Part shown: positions 1-10,796 of the stretch, piece after piece | Position numbering within the stretch: position 1 is the stretch's first letter | How the letters are laid out: each line of letters begins with the position of its first letter | NCBI GenBank assembly: GCA_951213105.1 | Contig: OX578133.1 | Location: 140,113,313-140,177,312, forward strand | Source: Amaurobius ferox | Taxonomy: Eukaryota; Arthropoda; Arachnida; Araneae; Amaurobiidae | Direction of reading: 5' to 3' | DNA: 64,000 nucleotides | Notes under the pieces: model-generated | What the model was told of the DNA's origin: nothing | The model's input: only the letters and a program-made list of their open reading frames with translations | Database searches by the model: none | Made by a program: the position numbers and the translations under genes

Positions 1-131
1 AATGAAGCAAGTGATTCGATTTGCGATAAAAAATCATTCGCGATCATAATCAGAATAATATTTGATCAAACATTTCAAATTCTTTATATTTGTATATGAA
101 ATTTTCAAATTTAATTAACATTATAACTAAA

Positions 132-226
132 ACAAGAAAGATCAATCATGCATAAAGAATTGATTATGAAGCATTTTCCAACTGAAATGCAATTTTATTT
201 AAACATCTCCCAAATGCGATACATTC
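132..226 (+). repeat. R1 repeat, 5' fragment
   Basis: This is the first ~95 bases of a dispersed family (R1) seen again at 1563, 17554, 20784 and, inverted, at 55614-56911. It starts with the shared ACAAGAAAGATCAATCATGC motif and breaks off into a T-rich run near 230, so only the left end is present. No coding potential is visible. Confidence 0.8.
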
Positions 227-469
227 GTGAGTTTTTTTTTTTTTTTAGTCTGCTTTAGCTCAGACTTTGGTAATTTCTTCCTAAAACTTGCAAAATAAAG
301 AATATTTGACATGTTCTTTATTTTTAAGTAATTAAAAAATTATGTCTGCACTCAAATTTTGCCTAAAATTGTCCCCATATTTTGTAACAATACAGAATAT
401 ACATTCTGGTACAGCATTATTATGATGGAAAAATATACTAACCAACGCTCGGTAATGTACGCAATACCA

Positions 470-815
470 CCTGAATTACGCAATCCCACTTTTTATGAGA
501 AATTAATTAAAAAATTAGCCTTAATAAGTGATCAAAATGTGAAAATAAGCAAGTTTAGTCCATCTAATAATTAATATTTAGAGGACGGGGATGGATAGAA
601 ATGGATGGAAAAGGGTATTTGTGGACTCCCAGGACTACACGAGAATTCCCTGAATTGCGCAATCGTACTAAATGTGCTAAAATAATTAAAAAATTAACAT
701 AAATAATAAACCAAAATATGAAAATAAGCAAATTTTATCAATTTAATGTGCAATGATTACAGGATGGAGATGGATGGCAAAAGAAAGAAAGATGGATACA
801 TTTGCCGCCACACAG
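470..815. repeat. Tandem duplication, ~179-bp unit
   Basis: Two diverged units lie head to tail. CTGAATTACGCAATC near 471 recurs as CTGAATTGCGCAATC near 650, followed in both by a lysine/asparagine-like A-rich stretch and a GGATGGA motif (about 590 and 770). A short open frame at 359-574 overlaps the first unit, but I see no family match and take it as chance. Confidence 0.6.
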
Positions 816-959
816 TTTGTGTTTACATGGACCTAAAATTTACATTTCTACCTGTCTAATTCCGTAATATCCCGAAGTGAGTCCAAAGTTCTTTTTTAAA
901 TCCCTTTTTCCTCTGATAATTAAACCATCGAGTGTTGACCCAAAATACAACGAACAGTA

Positions 960-1500
960 GCTTTTTAAAATATATTGTGTATGGTTTCAATATCGTTGTC
1001 GAGGTACAATATTCGTTTGGAGCCGGGGGAACGAGGGTTCGAGTCCTGTTGGTAGCAGAACCTCATGCCTGAACGATGATGTTTATCTAGACTAGAGTAA
1101 TAAGCGACGCAGTAGTATGGCAGGGGAAAATCTAGGAGGATGTAAAATGATAATTCCATCCTCCTAGAGGAAAATGGCGGATACTTTAATAGCGTTCAGT
1201 CAGTAATTGTCTTGTGTCGCATAAGGTGGTTCAAGTCCTTTTCTGGGTACAACATCATACTGGTGCCTACATAATGTTGTTGATCCTAACATAAGAAATG
1301 AACACTGCATAAACGAAATAAGTGACAGAAAATAAGGCGGAGAAGGAGGAGATTCGTTGAAGGTTCCATCTTAAACTTGAAATAAGCTCACTTGGTAGAA
1401 CCTTCAATCTGAGATATAGGTCTTACATTTCTCTCTCCTCGATGTGTAGAACTCGTTTGCGCAAGAGAGACAAGTTTCAAGTCCTTATCCCTGTTTCACA
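960..1500 (+). repeat. tRNA-derived SINE remnants with three B-box-like motifs
   Basis: A canonical Pol III B box, GGTTCGAGTCC, lies at 1036-1046. Degenerate versions are at 1228-1238 (GGTTCAAGTCC) and about 1474-1484. A box-like TAGCGTTCAGT precedes the second at about 1189. None folds into a convincing complete tRNA, so I read these as relics of tRNA-derived SINEs rather than tRNA genes. Their spacing (about 190 and 245 bp) suggests repeated insertion or duplication. Confidence 0.35.
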
Positions 1501-1562
1501 AACGCGCGGGTTTCTTTCCATATACCTGGCATTAAGTATAATTATTAATAACTATAATATAA

Positions 1563-2685
1563 ACAAGAAAGATCAATCATGCATAAAGCACTGATTACGA
1601 AACACTTTTCCACTGCAATGCAAGTTTATTTAAGCATCTCTAAAATGCTATACATTCAGCGGTAATATTTTTTAAATTATCACAATACTACATTAATTTA
1701 TTATATTTGAAAACTTAAAATTTCATCGAATAAAATTAACTTTATTCAAATGATGTCATAGCAATATAAATGGCCTGGCTCTCTATGTAAAAGTTGTAAA
1801 TATTTCATTCATACACTTTTATTCCATTCCTTTCATTCATCACAATACTACAATAATTTATTTTATTTAAAAATTTAAAACCATGGAGGTAAAAGTAATT
1901 TAACTCTAAGCTTAAAACTTCATCGAATGAGTCTGCTATAAAATCGTCTGTTCTCTATGTAAAATCAATGAATGTTTCATTCACATCAGCTATATTACAG
2001 ACTTCAGAGCTAAATAATTTTGTGTTAAGGAAAATCAGCAATTCTTATACAACTCATCCTACATCTTTATGTGTTTACATACTCCAAAAGTCAAAACTAG
2101 GCTTCGTTGTAGAAATAATCAAAGTTTGATATTCATTTAAACTCAAATATATTGTAATTGCGTTATTTCAGAATATAGATGCACAGAAATTATGCAAAAA
2201 TAAAGCGGTTTTAGGACGAATACAACACTAAATATAAATTAAAAAGAACTTTAAAAATCACGATTTCGACACAAAATAGATGCCATATTTTATTTTGAAG
2301 TGAGTCACGTGATCTCTTCATATAATATGGGTGTAATTATAATTTAAGTTTTATTTTAAGAACTACCGAATATATTTTGCTGAAAATTTTTTCATATTTT
2401 TTATGGGATAATATGAATATTTCCTAAAACTTTCGAAGCAATTTGTGAATTTTTTAATTCGTTTAAAAATGTTTGAAAAATTAGGTCCCACAAGGTTCAA
2501 TGTATTTCAATTGGATGATGTTATTCATTTATATTCCCATAGATCCCACAGACTGTTTGAACAACATACTAAAATTTCATTTCGATAAAGTCATTTTACG
2601 GCAGTTATTGTGCGAACGGACAGACAGAAAGACAGAATGAACAAAGTCATAAACACTTTTCAACTATGTTGTAAAGTGTTAAAAA
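1563..2685 (+). repeat. R1 dispersed repeat, near full length
   Basis: This is a non-coding interspersed family of about 1.1 kb. It begins with ACAAGAAAGATCAATCATGC and ends in a 12-bp hairpin with one T-T mismatch (AACACTTT, CAAC / GTTG, AAAGTGTT at 2652-2680) followed by a run of A. A CAGACAG-rich stretch (about 2617-2640) precedes the hairpin. The left half holds two diverged copies of a subunit built on CACAATACTAC plus A/T runs (about 1680 and 1840). There is no open frame. A terminal hairpin fits a non-autonomous Helitron, but the expected CTRR end is not seen, so the class stays open. Confidence 0.8.
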
Positions 2686-4326
2686 TTCATCGAAATTTAT
2701 GTGAATGAGAGCTATAATAGGAAAAATAAATAGCATTTTTATATAAAAAAAGAAATATAAAGGTCACTATTCAATTAAATTATTCTGATGCTTCACCGGA
2801 AATAAATGCTTGCACATAAATTTAAAGGGTCAAAAGATCGAATTGGGAATTTTCTGCAGCCGGTGCTAGAACTCGCAATCAAGATATATTATCTCCATAG
2901 AAAGAGTTTTTAAGTAGTCGACTCTAGCGCAGAGCTAACTGGCATATAAATTGTGGGATATAAAACTATCTAAAACGGAAACTGAGAGAAACAAGATACT
3001 TTATAAAAAAGTAATTTGATGGTTGAGCTTGTCATAAACACGGGTACTTGTGTGATAAGAGCTTCCGTTGTAGTCATTGAAATTAATGATGCATGGCCAA
3101 AGCACGGAGTCTAGATATATTACAAAATCACAACAGGATAATCATGTTCAACGGCGATTATGCTTGAAATCTGGAAAAAAAAAGATAGTAGTTTGAATAA
3201 TTGAACAGCGTGTAAAATCAGGTAATGTTTTTGTAAGTCTGGAGAAAGAAAAAAAAATACGGTTTCCTTGTGGTTCGGAAATATTGACGGATGTAATGTT
3301 TATATCACTATCAACCAATACCGAATACTGAAAATACTGCTGCAAAGTAAAACCTCGGTTATTCAAGACATGGCTAGGACTGCAAAACGATTTATAAACG
3401 AATTAATTGTGTTGCAAACTATTATTTTAGCATCTTTATGCCTTACTATATACATATATATTTACTACGATGCAATAAAATTGTGCCGAAACCTTTTATT
3501 TTTAACATAGGCTGGAAAATATACGTGTCGATTAGTGAATTAAGTTTGTCCTGATTTTTGTTAAATGATTGTTCTGTGTCGTTTATCATGACGAAGAAGG
3601 CTTTTTTTTTTTACCTCCGAAACAATCAATTTAGACAGAAGTTTGAACGAATTATATTATTGTACAATTATGATCCTCTCAATTGCATTTTTTCAAAACT
3701 AGGTTGAGAAAATAAAGATTAAAATCTAATCTATTGAGGTGAAACAGTCAAGTAGAAAGTTACTTGAAAGTTGAAGTAAAACTAATGAACTTCATCACAT
3801 CATAGCACAGGAAGTTACAACACTAATATTGTCAAAGAAGTCACTTGTTTGTTTTATCTGATGGACCATTCCCAACTAAAAATAGCACATAGATCTTTAA
3901 CAAGACGTGTCCGAAAACTTGTTTCGCAGTGAATTGAGGTTGAAACATAATTGCAGAGAATGACTTGGTCACGCTTTTCTCTTTCGATGGTCCACGTTTT
4001 TGTTGTTTAGAACGTTCTCCCACGGTTGTCGCTCTTAATTCACAGTAGTCAACAGACTGTATAATACTGGAATAACCGCCAAGAAATTAAGTTATGCGCA
4101 TTTATGCTGGAGAAAATAAAAAGTAAAGTGTGAAAAACTTATTCTGAAGAAAATAAAAGCAAAATATAAGGGGGGAGGGGGTAGCATTTAGTCAATTAGA
4201 AATTATTTTTGTCATACGATTCATTGCACACATTTTTTTTTTGTAGAATCAGCAAATGGTGTATTTTGATTTAACTATCTTTTATACTAACGTATTTCTA
4301 TCTTTTTCTATTTTTCATACTAAGTT
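2686..4326. other. AT-rich intergenic sequence
   Basis: I see no RNA gene, terminal repeats or recognisable protein here. Short open frames (for example 3268-3510 plus and 3841-4023 minus) have biased, unfamiliar translations and no known motif. Confidence 0.5.
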
Positions 4327-4371
4327 GGACTGAGTCTCCACTTTTCTAACGAACATAAAAATAAAAGGGCT

Positions 4372-5512
4372 TTACTTTTACTTTCTCTATATACATAGTA
4401 TAAGGTATAAGGAAAGTATTGTGACGGGTTCAAAAATTCGAATTCGAGTTTTCGATGAAAGAACACGTTTCAAACATCTCTAGACTCGAATGGCACGCTT
4501 TTCAGGTGTTGTTTGTGTGTGTGTCCGTGAGTCTGTGGAAGCGATATCTCACGAACTAATGGAGTGTTTTGAATGAAATTTGGTACAAATATTACAATCC
4601 GTGAATATCCAAAGCCTATGGATTTTAAAAGCAATCGAATATTCGGAAGGTCCCCCATATTTTCGAATAATTTAAAAAAAAATCAGAACCATTAATAAAG
4701 TTACCTAATTTATCATTTCCTGTTGAAGGCCCAGACCACACGACCAACCCAGGGGGTTTATGGTAACAAGTTGTGTGGCCGGGAAATTATCATTTCCTGT
4801 GTAATTTTTCATTATAAAACGAATTAAGTACATTTTAGAAGGCTAACATGAATCATTCTTAAGATATTGCACGTTTATCTAATAAATTTATCAAAAATAT
4901 TACAAAAAATTAAAAACTTATTAACTATGGTGAAATATGCTCACTTTTCATGCAATATTAAACGGCACATTTGCTAACATCAATTTTTTTTAATCTAGTT
5001 CGTTCCATTCACGAGAAAAGATATTTGCGTAATTGTTTTTTAGTTTTACAACCAACAATTTGCAAATAGACATAGATATATAAGAAAAGCTCTTCTCTTC
5101 GTCTATGTGTAACGCTTGACGATAAATTTAGCGAACTTCGGTACTAATTCTGCGAAATATCGCCAACTTGGCGATATGTCGCTCCAAAATGACGAAAATA
5201 TAGTCGAAATCGGAAAAACGGCGCCAAATTGATTATCTAATTATTAAACCATTTTAATATATGGACTATATTGTTTATTGCGAATGCCATCAATATTGAT
5301 AATTGTCAATTTAGAGTTGCGCGAAATAGAAGTTAATTGGGTATTTCGAAATAGTTTTACATGTTGTCATCCGAAAAAGCACCATATGTTCAATTTAAGG
5401 TTTATTGCGCCGTGGATATTATGCAGAATGTGTTTGTTCACTGTGAAAGAAGTAAATTAGCATCATTATATAGGGAAAGTCATGTGCTGCCCACATCGGA
5501 TTTTTCTTCAAC
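4372..5512 (+). repeat. R2 dispersed repeat
   Basis: R2 begins with TATAAGGAAAGTATTGTGACGG and ends with GGAAAGTCATGTGCTGCCCAC. Other copies are 23906-25590 (+), 33521-34265 (-), 12446-13040 (-), a fragment at 54435-54510 (-) and a distant relative at 26335-27340. It is non-coding. Its interior has GTGTGTGTCC, a conserved stretch around GATATCTCACGAA, and a segment rich in GCCAA/TTGGCGA words that has expanded in the 24 kb copy. This copy carries a small insertion at 4724-4786. Confidence 0.8.
4710..4800 (-). mobile_element. 63-bp stem-loop mini-insert with 14-bp TSD
   Basis: A 63-bp segment (4724-4786) is flanked by perfect copies of TTATCATTTCCTGT (4710-4723 and 4787-4800). The paralogous R2 copy near 24235-24290 lacks the segment, so this is an insertion. 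Its arms CCACACGAC (4736-4744) and GTTGTGTGG (4770-4778) pair with one G-U. Read on the minus strand it aligns with the 3' end of the SINEs at 18058 and 31063, including the CTGGGyCT tail. It is best read as an extremely 5'-truncated retroposed copy, or a minimal SINE. Confidence 0.65.
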
Positions 5513-5735
5513 GAAAACATAGAAAAGGGGTCAACACAGTGAGAATAAGGTCCTATTCTTGCCAACACGGACAGAAGGGCTTTATTCTAACTAATATTGA
5601 GCGATCTCCCCATTTCTAATCATTATAAAGAGAAGTTCTATACTTTTCTAACTAACAAAAAGGGCTCTACTTTTTTAAAAGATCTTTATTTTACTAACTA
5701 ACTTAGAGAGAATACAATGTCTCACTTTCCTAAAC

Positions 5736-6427
5736 AAACTAAAAAAATATCCTCATCCCCTCTCCGTTCTTTAACCAACGTAGATCATCAGATCTTCATT
5801 TTTCTTCCGAAAATAAAATTTTTTGTTGTTGGCGAACATATGTGTGGGTGTTAACAAAAATAGGTATTAACAAAGGCGTTAAACATTTTGATAGCATATT
5901 CTTTATGTAAACTTAGTTTATGGAAGCAACTTAGAGAAAAGAGAAATAAACACTAAGGATGTGGCAAAGCAACATGACGCAAATACGGTGAAATCCAATT
6001 AACGCAGAATCCGACAAAGACTGTATTCTACTTTACACGGAAACTTTAAGACCTCAAAAATCAAAATAAACTGATTGAAAAACTGAAATTTTCTTTTTAG
6101 GCTCTGTGCATTTCGGTGCAAGACGGATATCATATATTGATAAATAATCCATTTCATTACAAAATTATGTGACACGTAATACTTTCTGTCGAGGTAGATA
6201 ATGGTTTGTAATTTAGATTTTCTTCTAAAAGAGCTCGAGACCATTTCTGATAATTTTATAGCCCGGCCTGCGTTGTAAGCATCTCAAATTGATAAACAAT
6301 CTCTTTAGTATTGGCATAGATAGAGTATGGTTTGCATATTCGTAATATGTGTTGCTGTAAGATTTTCAGGGTTGGAAGGGGGATCATGAAAAGATAGCCA
6401 AGTGAAAGAGTGTTAAAGAACCTTGTT
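5736..6427. other. Intergenic, no feature seen
   Basis: AT-rich sequence with no terminal repeats, tandem structure or recognisable protein. The 81-codon frame at 5999-6244 (minus) has no known motif. Confidence 0.45.
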
Positions 6428-6533
6428 GCCCCAACTGGGAATTGAACCCTAGATCTTTGAACTGGCCAGCCGATACTCTACCGTTGAGCTACTGGGACGA
6501 ATTTGCAAGCTCTTATTGTCGAAGTGGACCCTG
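6428..6533 (-). repeat. tRNA-like sequence, left copy
   Basis: Read on the minus strand, 6498-6428 resembles a tRNA of 71 nt: a 7-bp acceptor stem (GTCCCAG with TTGGGGC, including wobbles), a D-arm-like TAGCTCAACGGTAGAG and a B-box-like GGTTCAATTCC. The anticodon arm is poor, being built around the palindrome CTGGCCAG, and lacks the expected U33. The flank 6499-6533 is nearly identical to that of the right copy. This is probably a tRNA-derived repeat, not a functional tRNA. Confidence 0.5.
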
Positions 6534-6799
6534 CATTCTCCACTCTCTAATGTCTGATTGGCGTGCAACTGGCAATTTGACCAACCACCTCCTGTTGTTT
6601 TTATCTCAGGTTAGCCTCCTGCTACTACTATTTTCCCCCAGGTTAGCATCCTGCGTGGTCGTTATCCTCTCGATGTGAAATCGGCGCTCAATTCCCCAGA
6701 GTCCACTGAATCTGTGCTAGGGTCACTTTCAGACCTCCAACATCTTTGCACAAACCTACTGGGTTAATTTCTTCGGAAGCCATTGTAAAGAACCTTTCT
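6534..6799. repeat. GC-richer body between the two tRNA-like units
   Basis: This sequence is distinctly less AT-rich than its surroundings, with repeated CAGGTTAGC words near 6608 and 6640. It separates two tRNA-like units on the same strand. It may be the body of a tRNA-headed SINE whose head was duplicated, or the spacer of a local duplication. The open frame 6442-6678 crosses it but has no known match. Confidence 0.4.
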
Positions 6800-6905
6800 G
6801 CCCCAACCGGGAATCGAACCCTGGATCTTCGGACTGGCCAGCCAACGCTCTACCGTTGAGCTACTGGGACGAATTTGCAAGCTCTTATTGTCGAAGTGGA
6901 CTCTG
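6800..6905 (-). repeat. tRNA-like sequence, right copy (better preserved)
   Basis: On the minus strand, 6870-6800 has an intact 7-bp acceptor pairing (GTCCCAG/TTGGGGC with wobbles), a good D-arm (TAGCTCAACGGTAGAGC) and an exact B box GGTTCGATTCC with a T arm. The anticodon region folds badly: a C-T mismatch closes the stem and position 33 is G. It could transcribe from internal A and B boxes but is unlikely to work in translation. Its 5' flank (6871-6905) matches that of the left copy. Confidence 0.5.
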
Positions 6906-8329
6906 TAGAGTTGAGAGTTTAAACTGTAAATCATGGAAAGTAGATAGGAAACTCAACCTAGTTTCGTTTTCAACATTTTGACTTTAGGCTCATGTTGCAT
7001 AAATGATTTAAATATGTTATAACTGACTATCAATGCGATATATAAAAGATAATAAATTTTAGCTACGTATAAAGAAAAAAAAAGGTACTTTTGATAACAC
7101 GGCTTCGATAAACTCAATTCTCATTCTGAAATATGCCGTATCAGAGAGTACAAGATAATGATAGAAAGATATAAATAACATGAAATAAAGCAGACCTAAG
7201 TAAGTATTCTGTTATGAAGCTTTTCCCTGTATTAATGAACGTAAGAATACATATCAAACAAAGCCCATCGATTACAATAAAGAAACATTACATTCATTAG
7301 ATATTTACGTAGTTCAACATCCTATTTAGAATGAAGATACTAATAAATCAGATATGAGGAGACATATTATAGATCATTCGTATCACATTCTAGTATTCGT
7401 ATTTCTTTAAGAATCCTTCATCGAAACCTAAAAGCTTTTGTATATTTTTCAACTCTATATCTTCGTGCCCACATTTTCATTTTACAATCGAAAGAAATAT
7501 CACCCACTGGAGTGAGTATTCATTACTTTCTTTTCACAACGCAGCAACTACTGTTAAGATTAAAGACTAAAGTACTCTATCAAAAAATAAAATAACATAT
7601 TACCGAATAAAGAATAGAAAAAGTAAAAGGAGGCGGGCTGAACAATTGGCATTATACTAAATGCAAAACAGAATGGCCCTACTCGTAGTTTTCTGTAAAT
7701 TGTTTCCCTAAAGTATTTTGGCCATTATAGATTTACGTTATTTATGAATGACTGATACTGTTTCCTGTTTGGACCAGACCTGTTTGAGCAGGTGTCAGTT
7801 TTCATCGCATTTCCCTCCATTTGGCTTCCTTTTCCCATTTAGCTTATATTGCTATCTCTTTAAGAGATGCAACAATATTGGAAGTTCGAGTGCATTTGCA
7901 TGCCAGAGTTAAAGAAGTACTTCTACAGCCCTGTTTGTATGCATCGTTTCATTGATTCTAGCAATGGTTTGAAGCAGTATCATCCACGAGAAATGCATCA
8001 TATTTCATAATGTATAAATAATGGAAACTATTGCGTTTCGGCATAGAATCAACACAACTAAAAGAACGAGTGTGTAATCTGTACAAGATTGCATGTGCAC
8101 ATCATTTAAAAAAATATATATATATAATATTTTTAATTCTGAAAGGTTCCATAGTGAAATTCAAAATTGATATAAATAAAGATCAAAACTCATCAATGAT
8201 TTATCGACATTTGAAAATACAATCCATTTTATAGAACAGGAATATTTATTTTTTCATGTTTTCCATTATAGTAGATCATAAATGCGAAAGTTTTGATAAC
8301 GGCCTATGTTAACGTTTTAGGAAAAGGGA
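6906..8329. other. AT-rich intergenic sequence
   Basis: No gene, terminal inverted repeats or array recognised. The short frame at 8031-8234 is low-complexity in translation and unsupported. Confidence 0.45.
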
Positions 8330-8490
8330 TAAAACGCCAATCTTGGCAACCCACGGTTTTTCCCCCGTATAGTTCAAAGGCAAGGTCTATTGAAAGGTAA
8401 GGTTGGCCAAAGATTGTACGCCAACAGCTGGAATTCTCCCCTCCCTTCGCGACTGACGTCACTGGTCCCAAAGACAGGTCCGTAGCCCGT
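8330..8490. repeat. GC-rich block with CRE palindrome
   Basis: It contains TGACGTCA (8454-8461) within an 18-mer, ACTGACGTCACTGGTCCC (8452-8469). That 18-mer is found exactly, inverted, at 10844-10861. The surrounding sequence is also loosely alignable (GGCC, GCCAAC, TTCTC; CGGACCT/CAGGTCC after the 18-mer). It is probably one end or promoter region of a repeat family. The 10.8 kb copy directly abuts P-element-type transposase sequence. Confidence 0.5.
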
Positions 8491-9299
8491 TACTGTCATA
8501 AGAAATACATTGAATAGCACAGCAATTTTCTTAATTTAAATATACATCATATAGTATATTGAAATATCTACCGAGTAAATGATAGATTAGATTTCATTAT
8601 TCATATATAAGAATATAATATTAAATAAAACTAGTTATGATAAATTTTATTTAGGACTGTATTGTTAGAGTTGTTTTTAAGCATCTCTAACGATGACATT
8701 AGCAATTGAGCTGTTTAAACTATGCTGAAATATTTTCTGCATTTTAAAATTGTCATTAGTTTTTCTTTAATAAGTGCATAGTAAAATATCGGAGGATTTA
8801 GCTAAAATACAAGGCACTATTATTCTATCTGAGACTAGAATAATAAGCCAACAAAACCTGTTCATTTTTATCGAACTGCTTTAAAATATCATGCTTGTAG
8901 ACTTGACATGATAAAATAAATTAGAAGACACTGAATGACTTGCTGAATGTAATTCAAAAATAGTTTTCAGAATTATAGAAATAAATAAATATGTGACGTC
9001 CTTAAAGATTTCAGGCAGAAAAATGCTCGTATTATATTTTTTTCATAATGAAATTGATATGTGTACGAAATCCAATTATGGAAATCATATTTTGTACGAT
9101 ACAGAAGATCAGTACAATTGTTTTCTTTAATTATGTATTATTATTGTTTCATGATGGTCAAAAAATCGAATTATTCAAGAAATTAAATGAGCACTGAATT
9201 TCATATAACGATAGGCAATTTTGAATATGGGTACTTCATGATAAAAAAAATTTAAAAATTAAAAAAACTAAAGAGATAGGACGAGATATTGATTAGATA
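8491..9299. other. Intergenic, no feature seen
   Basis: AT-rich with A-runs. I find nothing supportable on either strand. Confidence 0.45.
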
Positions 9300-9860
9300 A
9301 GTTCAGTTGTGATCAGATTTTGAAAATGCCTTTCATAAAGGAACATCTACCGAAATTGTGCCTTATTTACGCTATATGTTTGAAAATCAATGAAAACTAA
9401 CACATCCAACCAGTCAGTAGGTTTTAATCAATTGCGTCGACAGAAAAAATGGGGAGGGGGGGGGGCGATAATGAAATGCGTTGTTTCCTATTTCTCCTAA
9501 TATCCTTCCTTCTAACTTCAATAGTTTTCGATAGGTTTCTGGGGGGGGGGGGGGGGGGGGTATATCTCCCAATACCTCTTTAGTGACTTTACTAGATGTG
9601 ATCTCACGATCTTTCAACTAATTCTGGTGTTACAAAGGTCAGTGATCAAATGACTGGGTCACGGATTTTCCCCTATGGGAGAGAAGGATAATTTTAAAAA
9701 TGGCCATTCTATAAAGGCGGAATGCCTTCATGGAGGACTTTTTAAGGGAAGCTGCGTCACATTTATGTTACATGTAAGGAAAACCATGAAAACCTAACAC
9801 ACGCAGCCCGTCAATTCCTAACTACTAGATCATGAGTAAACCTTAAAATTTAAAGCTATC
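9300..9860. repeat. Degenerate direct repeat with G-tracts
   Basis: A motif around GAAAACTAACACATCCAACC (about 9390) recurs as GAAAACCTAACACACGCAGCC (about 9788). Both are preceded by a CCTTCAT-A-AGGA-like stretch about 75-80 bp upstream, which suggests two diverged units. Between them lie a G-rich run near 9457 and a run of about 20 G (9541-9560), a possible assembly trouble spot. Confidence 0.35.
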
Positions 9861-9945
9861 TCTCCATTGCTTATTTTTCATTTCTTCACGTGAATCACCA
9901 GAAATTCTTTCAGCTTTTCTTTTCATGGCGTTTCTTTTCATCTAT

Positions 9946-10796
9946 TCATTTATGTGTCTTATTCGGAAGAAGGTTCTGTGTGGTTCTGGTATATGTTCTT
10001 ACAACATCAAGAGCTATTTCAGAAAATTGTTCTTTTATTTTCAGTTGGAGGTTCTCGAAAATATTTCTTGAATTAGAAATAAAATTTCCGTGTAGTTTAA
10101 AAAAAATATCTTATAATTTGGTGACTGTTTCTACCCAGGTATCATATGGAACAATTAAACCACCTCTTGATAAAGATTCAATCCAATTTTTTGTCATTTT
10201 CGGATGTTGATTCGACTAGATATGAATAAGTTCCTAACTGCGCTTCTTTGTGGCGATATGCCAAATATCCTGGAAAAAAAAAAAAAAAAAAAAACCCACA
10301 AGGCTTCTTTTTTATTTACATCAGGACTGAAATGAATGTCATGTTGAGGCTCAATATCTGCAGTGGTCGTCTTTTTCTTTTAATTTAAAAAATAAAGTCG
10401 CAGTTAGTGTTTGATCTTGGTAATTTTCCACATTTGTATTTATTGGCATAGGAAGCTTAGACCCAAGCAATAATGTTTTAAGTCTGGATTTGAAATCAGT
10501 AGCAAGAGGATGGTTATAAAATCGTACAAGACCTCTAATTTAGGAAAATATATTTTCTAAAGCATCTTGATTGACTGTACTTGTCATTATGTATTTAATA
10601 TTATTTTCTTTCATGTCATCATAAAGTCCTTTTAAACTTGCTATTGAAACAAGAATGCCTTTTTGGAAAGGCAGTATTGAAGTTTTAGAAATCACTCCGA
10701 GTTCCGTAATATCCGCTTGCATTTGACTCAGAATTTGCATTTGGTCATTTATATTATTTCCAAAAGCTGAGCGCTTTAATTTATTATTATTAGCAA
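9946..10796 (-). pseudogene. P-element/THAP9-type transposase, C-terminal remnant
   Basis: P-element transposases (the vertebrate relative is THAP9) cut and paste DNA using an RNase-H-like domain followed by a conserved C-terminal region. Here the minus-strand translation from about 10796 gives LPFQKGILVSI (a family hallmark), then NQDALENIFS, an in-frame TAA near 10550, then IRGLVRFYNHPLATDFKSRL, the expected continuation. Further on, after frame changes and a long A/T-run interruption near 10273, come AGYLAYRHKEA-like and IESLSRGGLIVPYDTW segments ending at 9946. No THAP zinc finger or catalytic N-terminal half is visible, so this is a 5'-deleted, multiply disrupted relic. The order and spacing of motifs make the family call strong. 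Confidence 0.8.

Larger units (their letters stand above)
4327..5735. repeat. Minisatellite-like flanks around an R2 copy
   Basis: Motifs of the form ACTTTTCTAACTAAC plus A-run plus GGGCT occur just before the R2 copy (4335-4375) and several times after it (about 5575-5735). The simplest reading is an older degenerate array into which R2 inserted. Confidence 0.45.

Noticed and set aside
359..574. 71-codon open frame
   Set aside because: It lies in a diverged tandem duplication whose second unit does not keep the frame. No known motif.
2600..2640. CAGACAGACAG stretches as LINE 3' ends
   Set aside because: They occur inside R1 just before its hairpin. No RT sequence is near, so a LINE assignment is not justified.
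3268..3510. 80-codon open frame, with a 72-codon frame on the other strand
   Set aside because: Both are short, overlap each other, and have no recognisable domain or codon pattern.
6442..6678. 78-codon frame with a hydrophobic stretch
   Set aside because: It starts inside a tRNA-like repeat and runs through the non-coding body between the two units.
6800..6870. Functional tRNA gene
   Set aside because: The anticodon arm does not fold properly, U33 is missing, and the sequence is part of a duplicated repeat.
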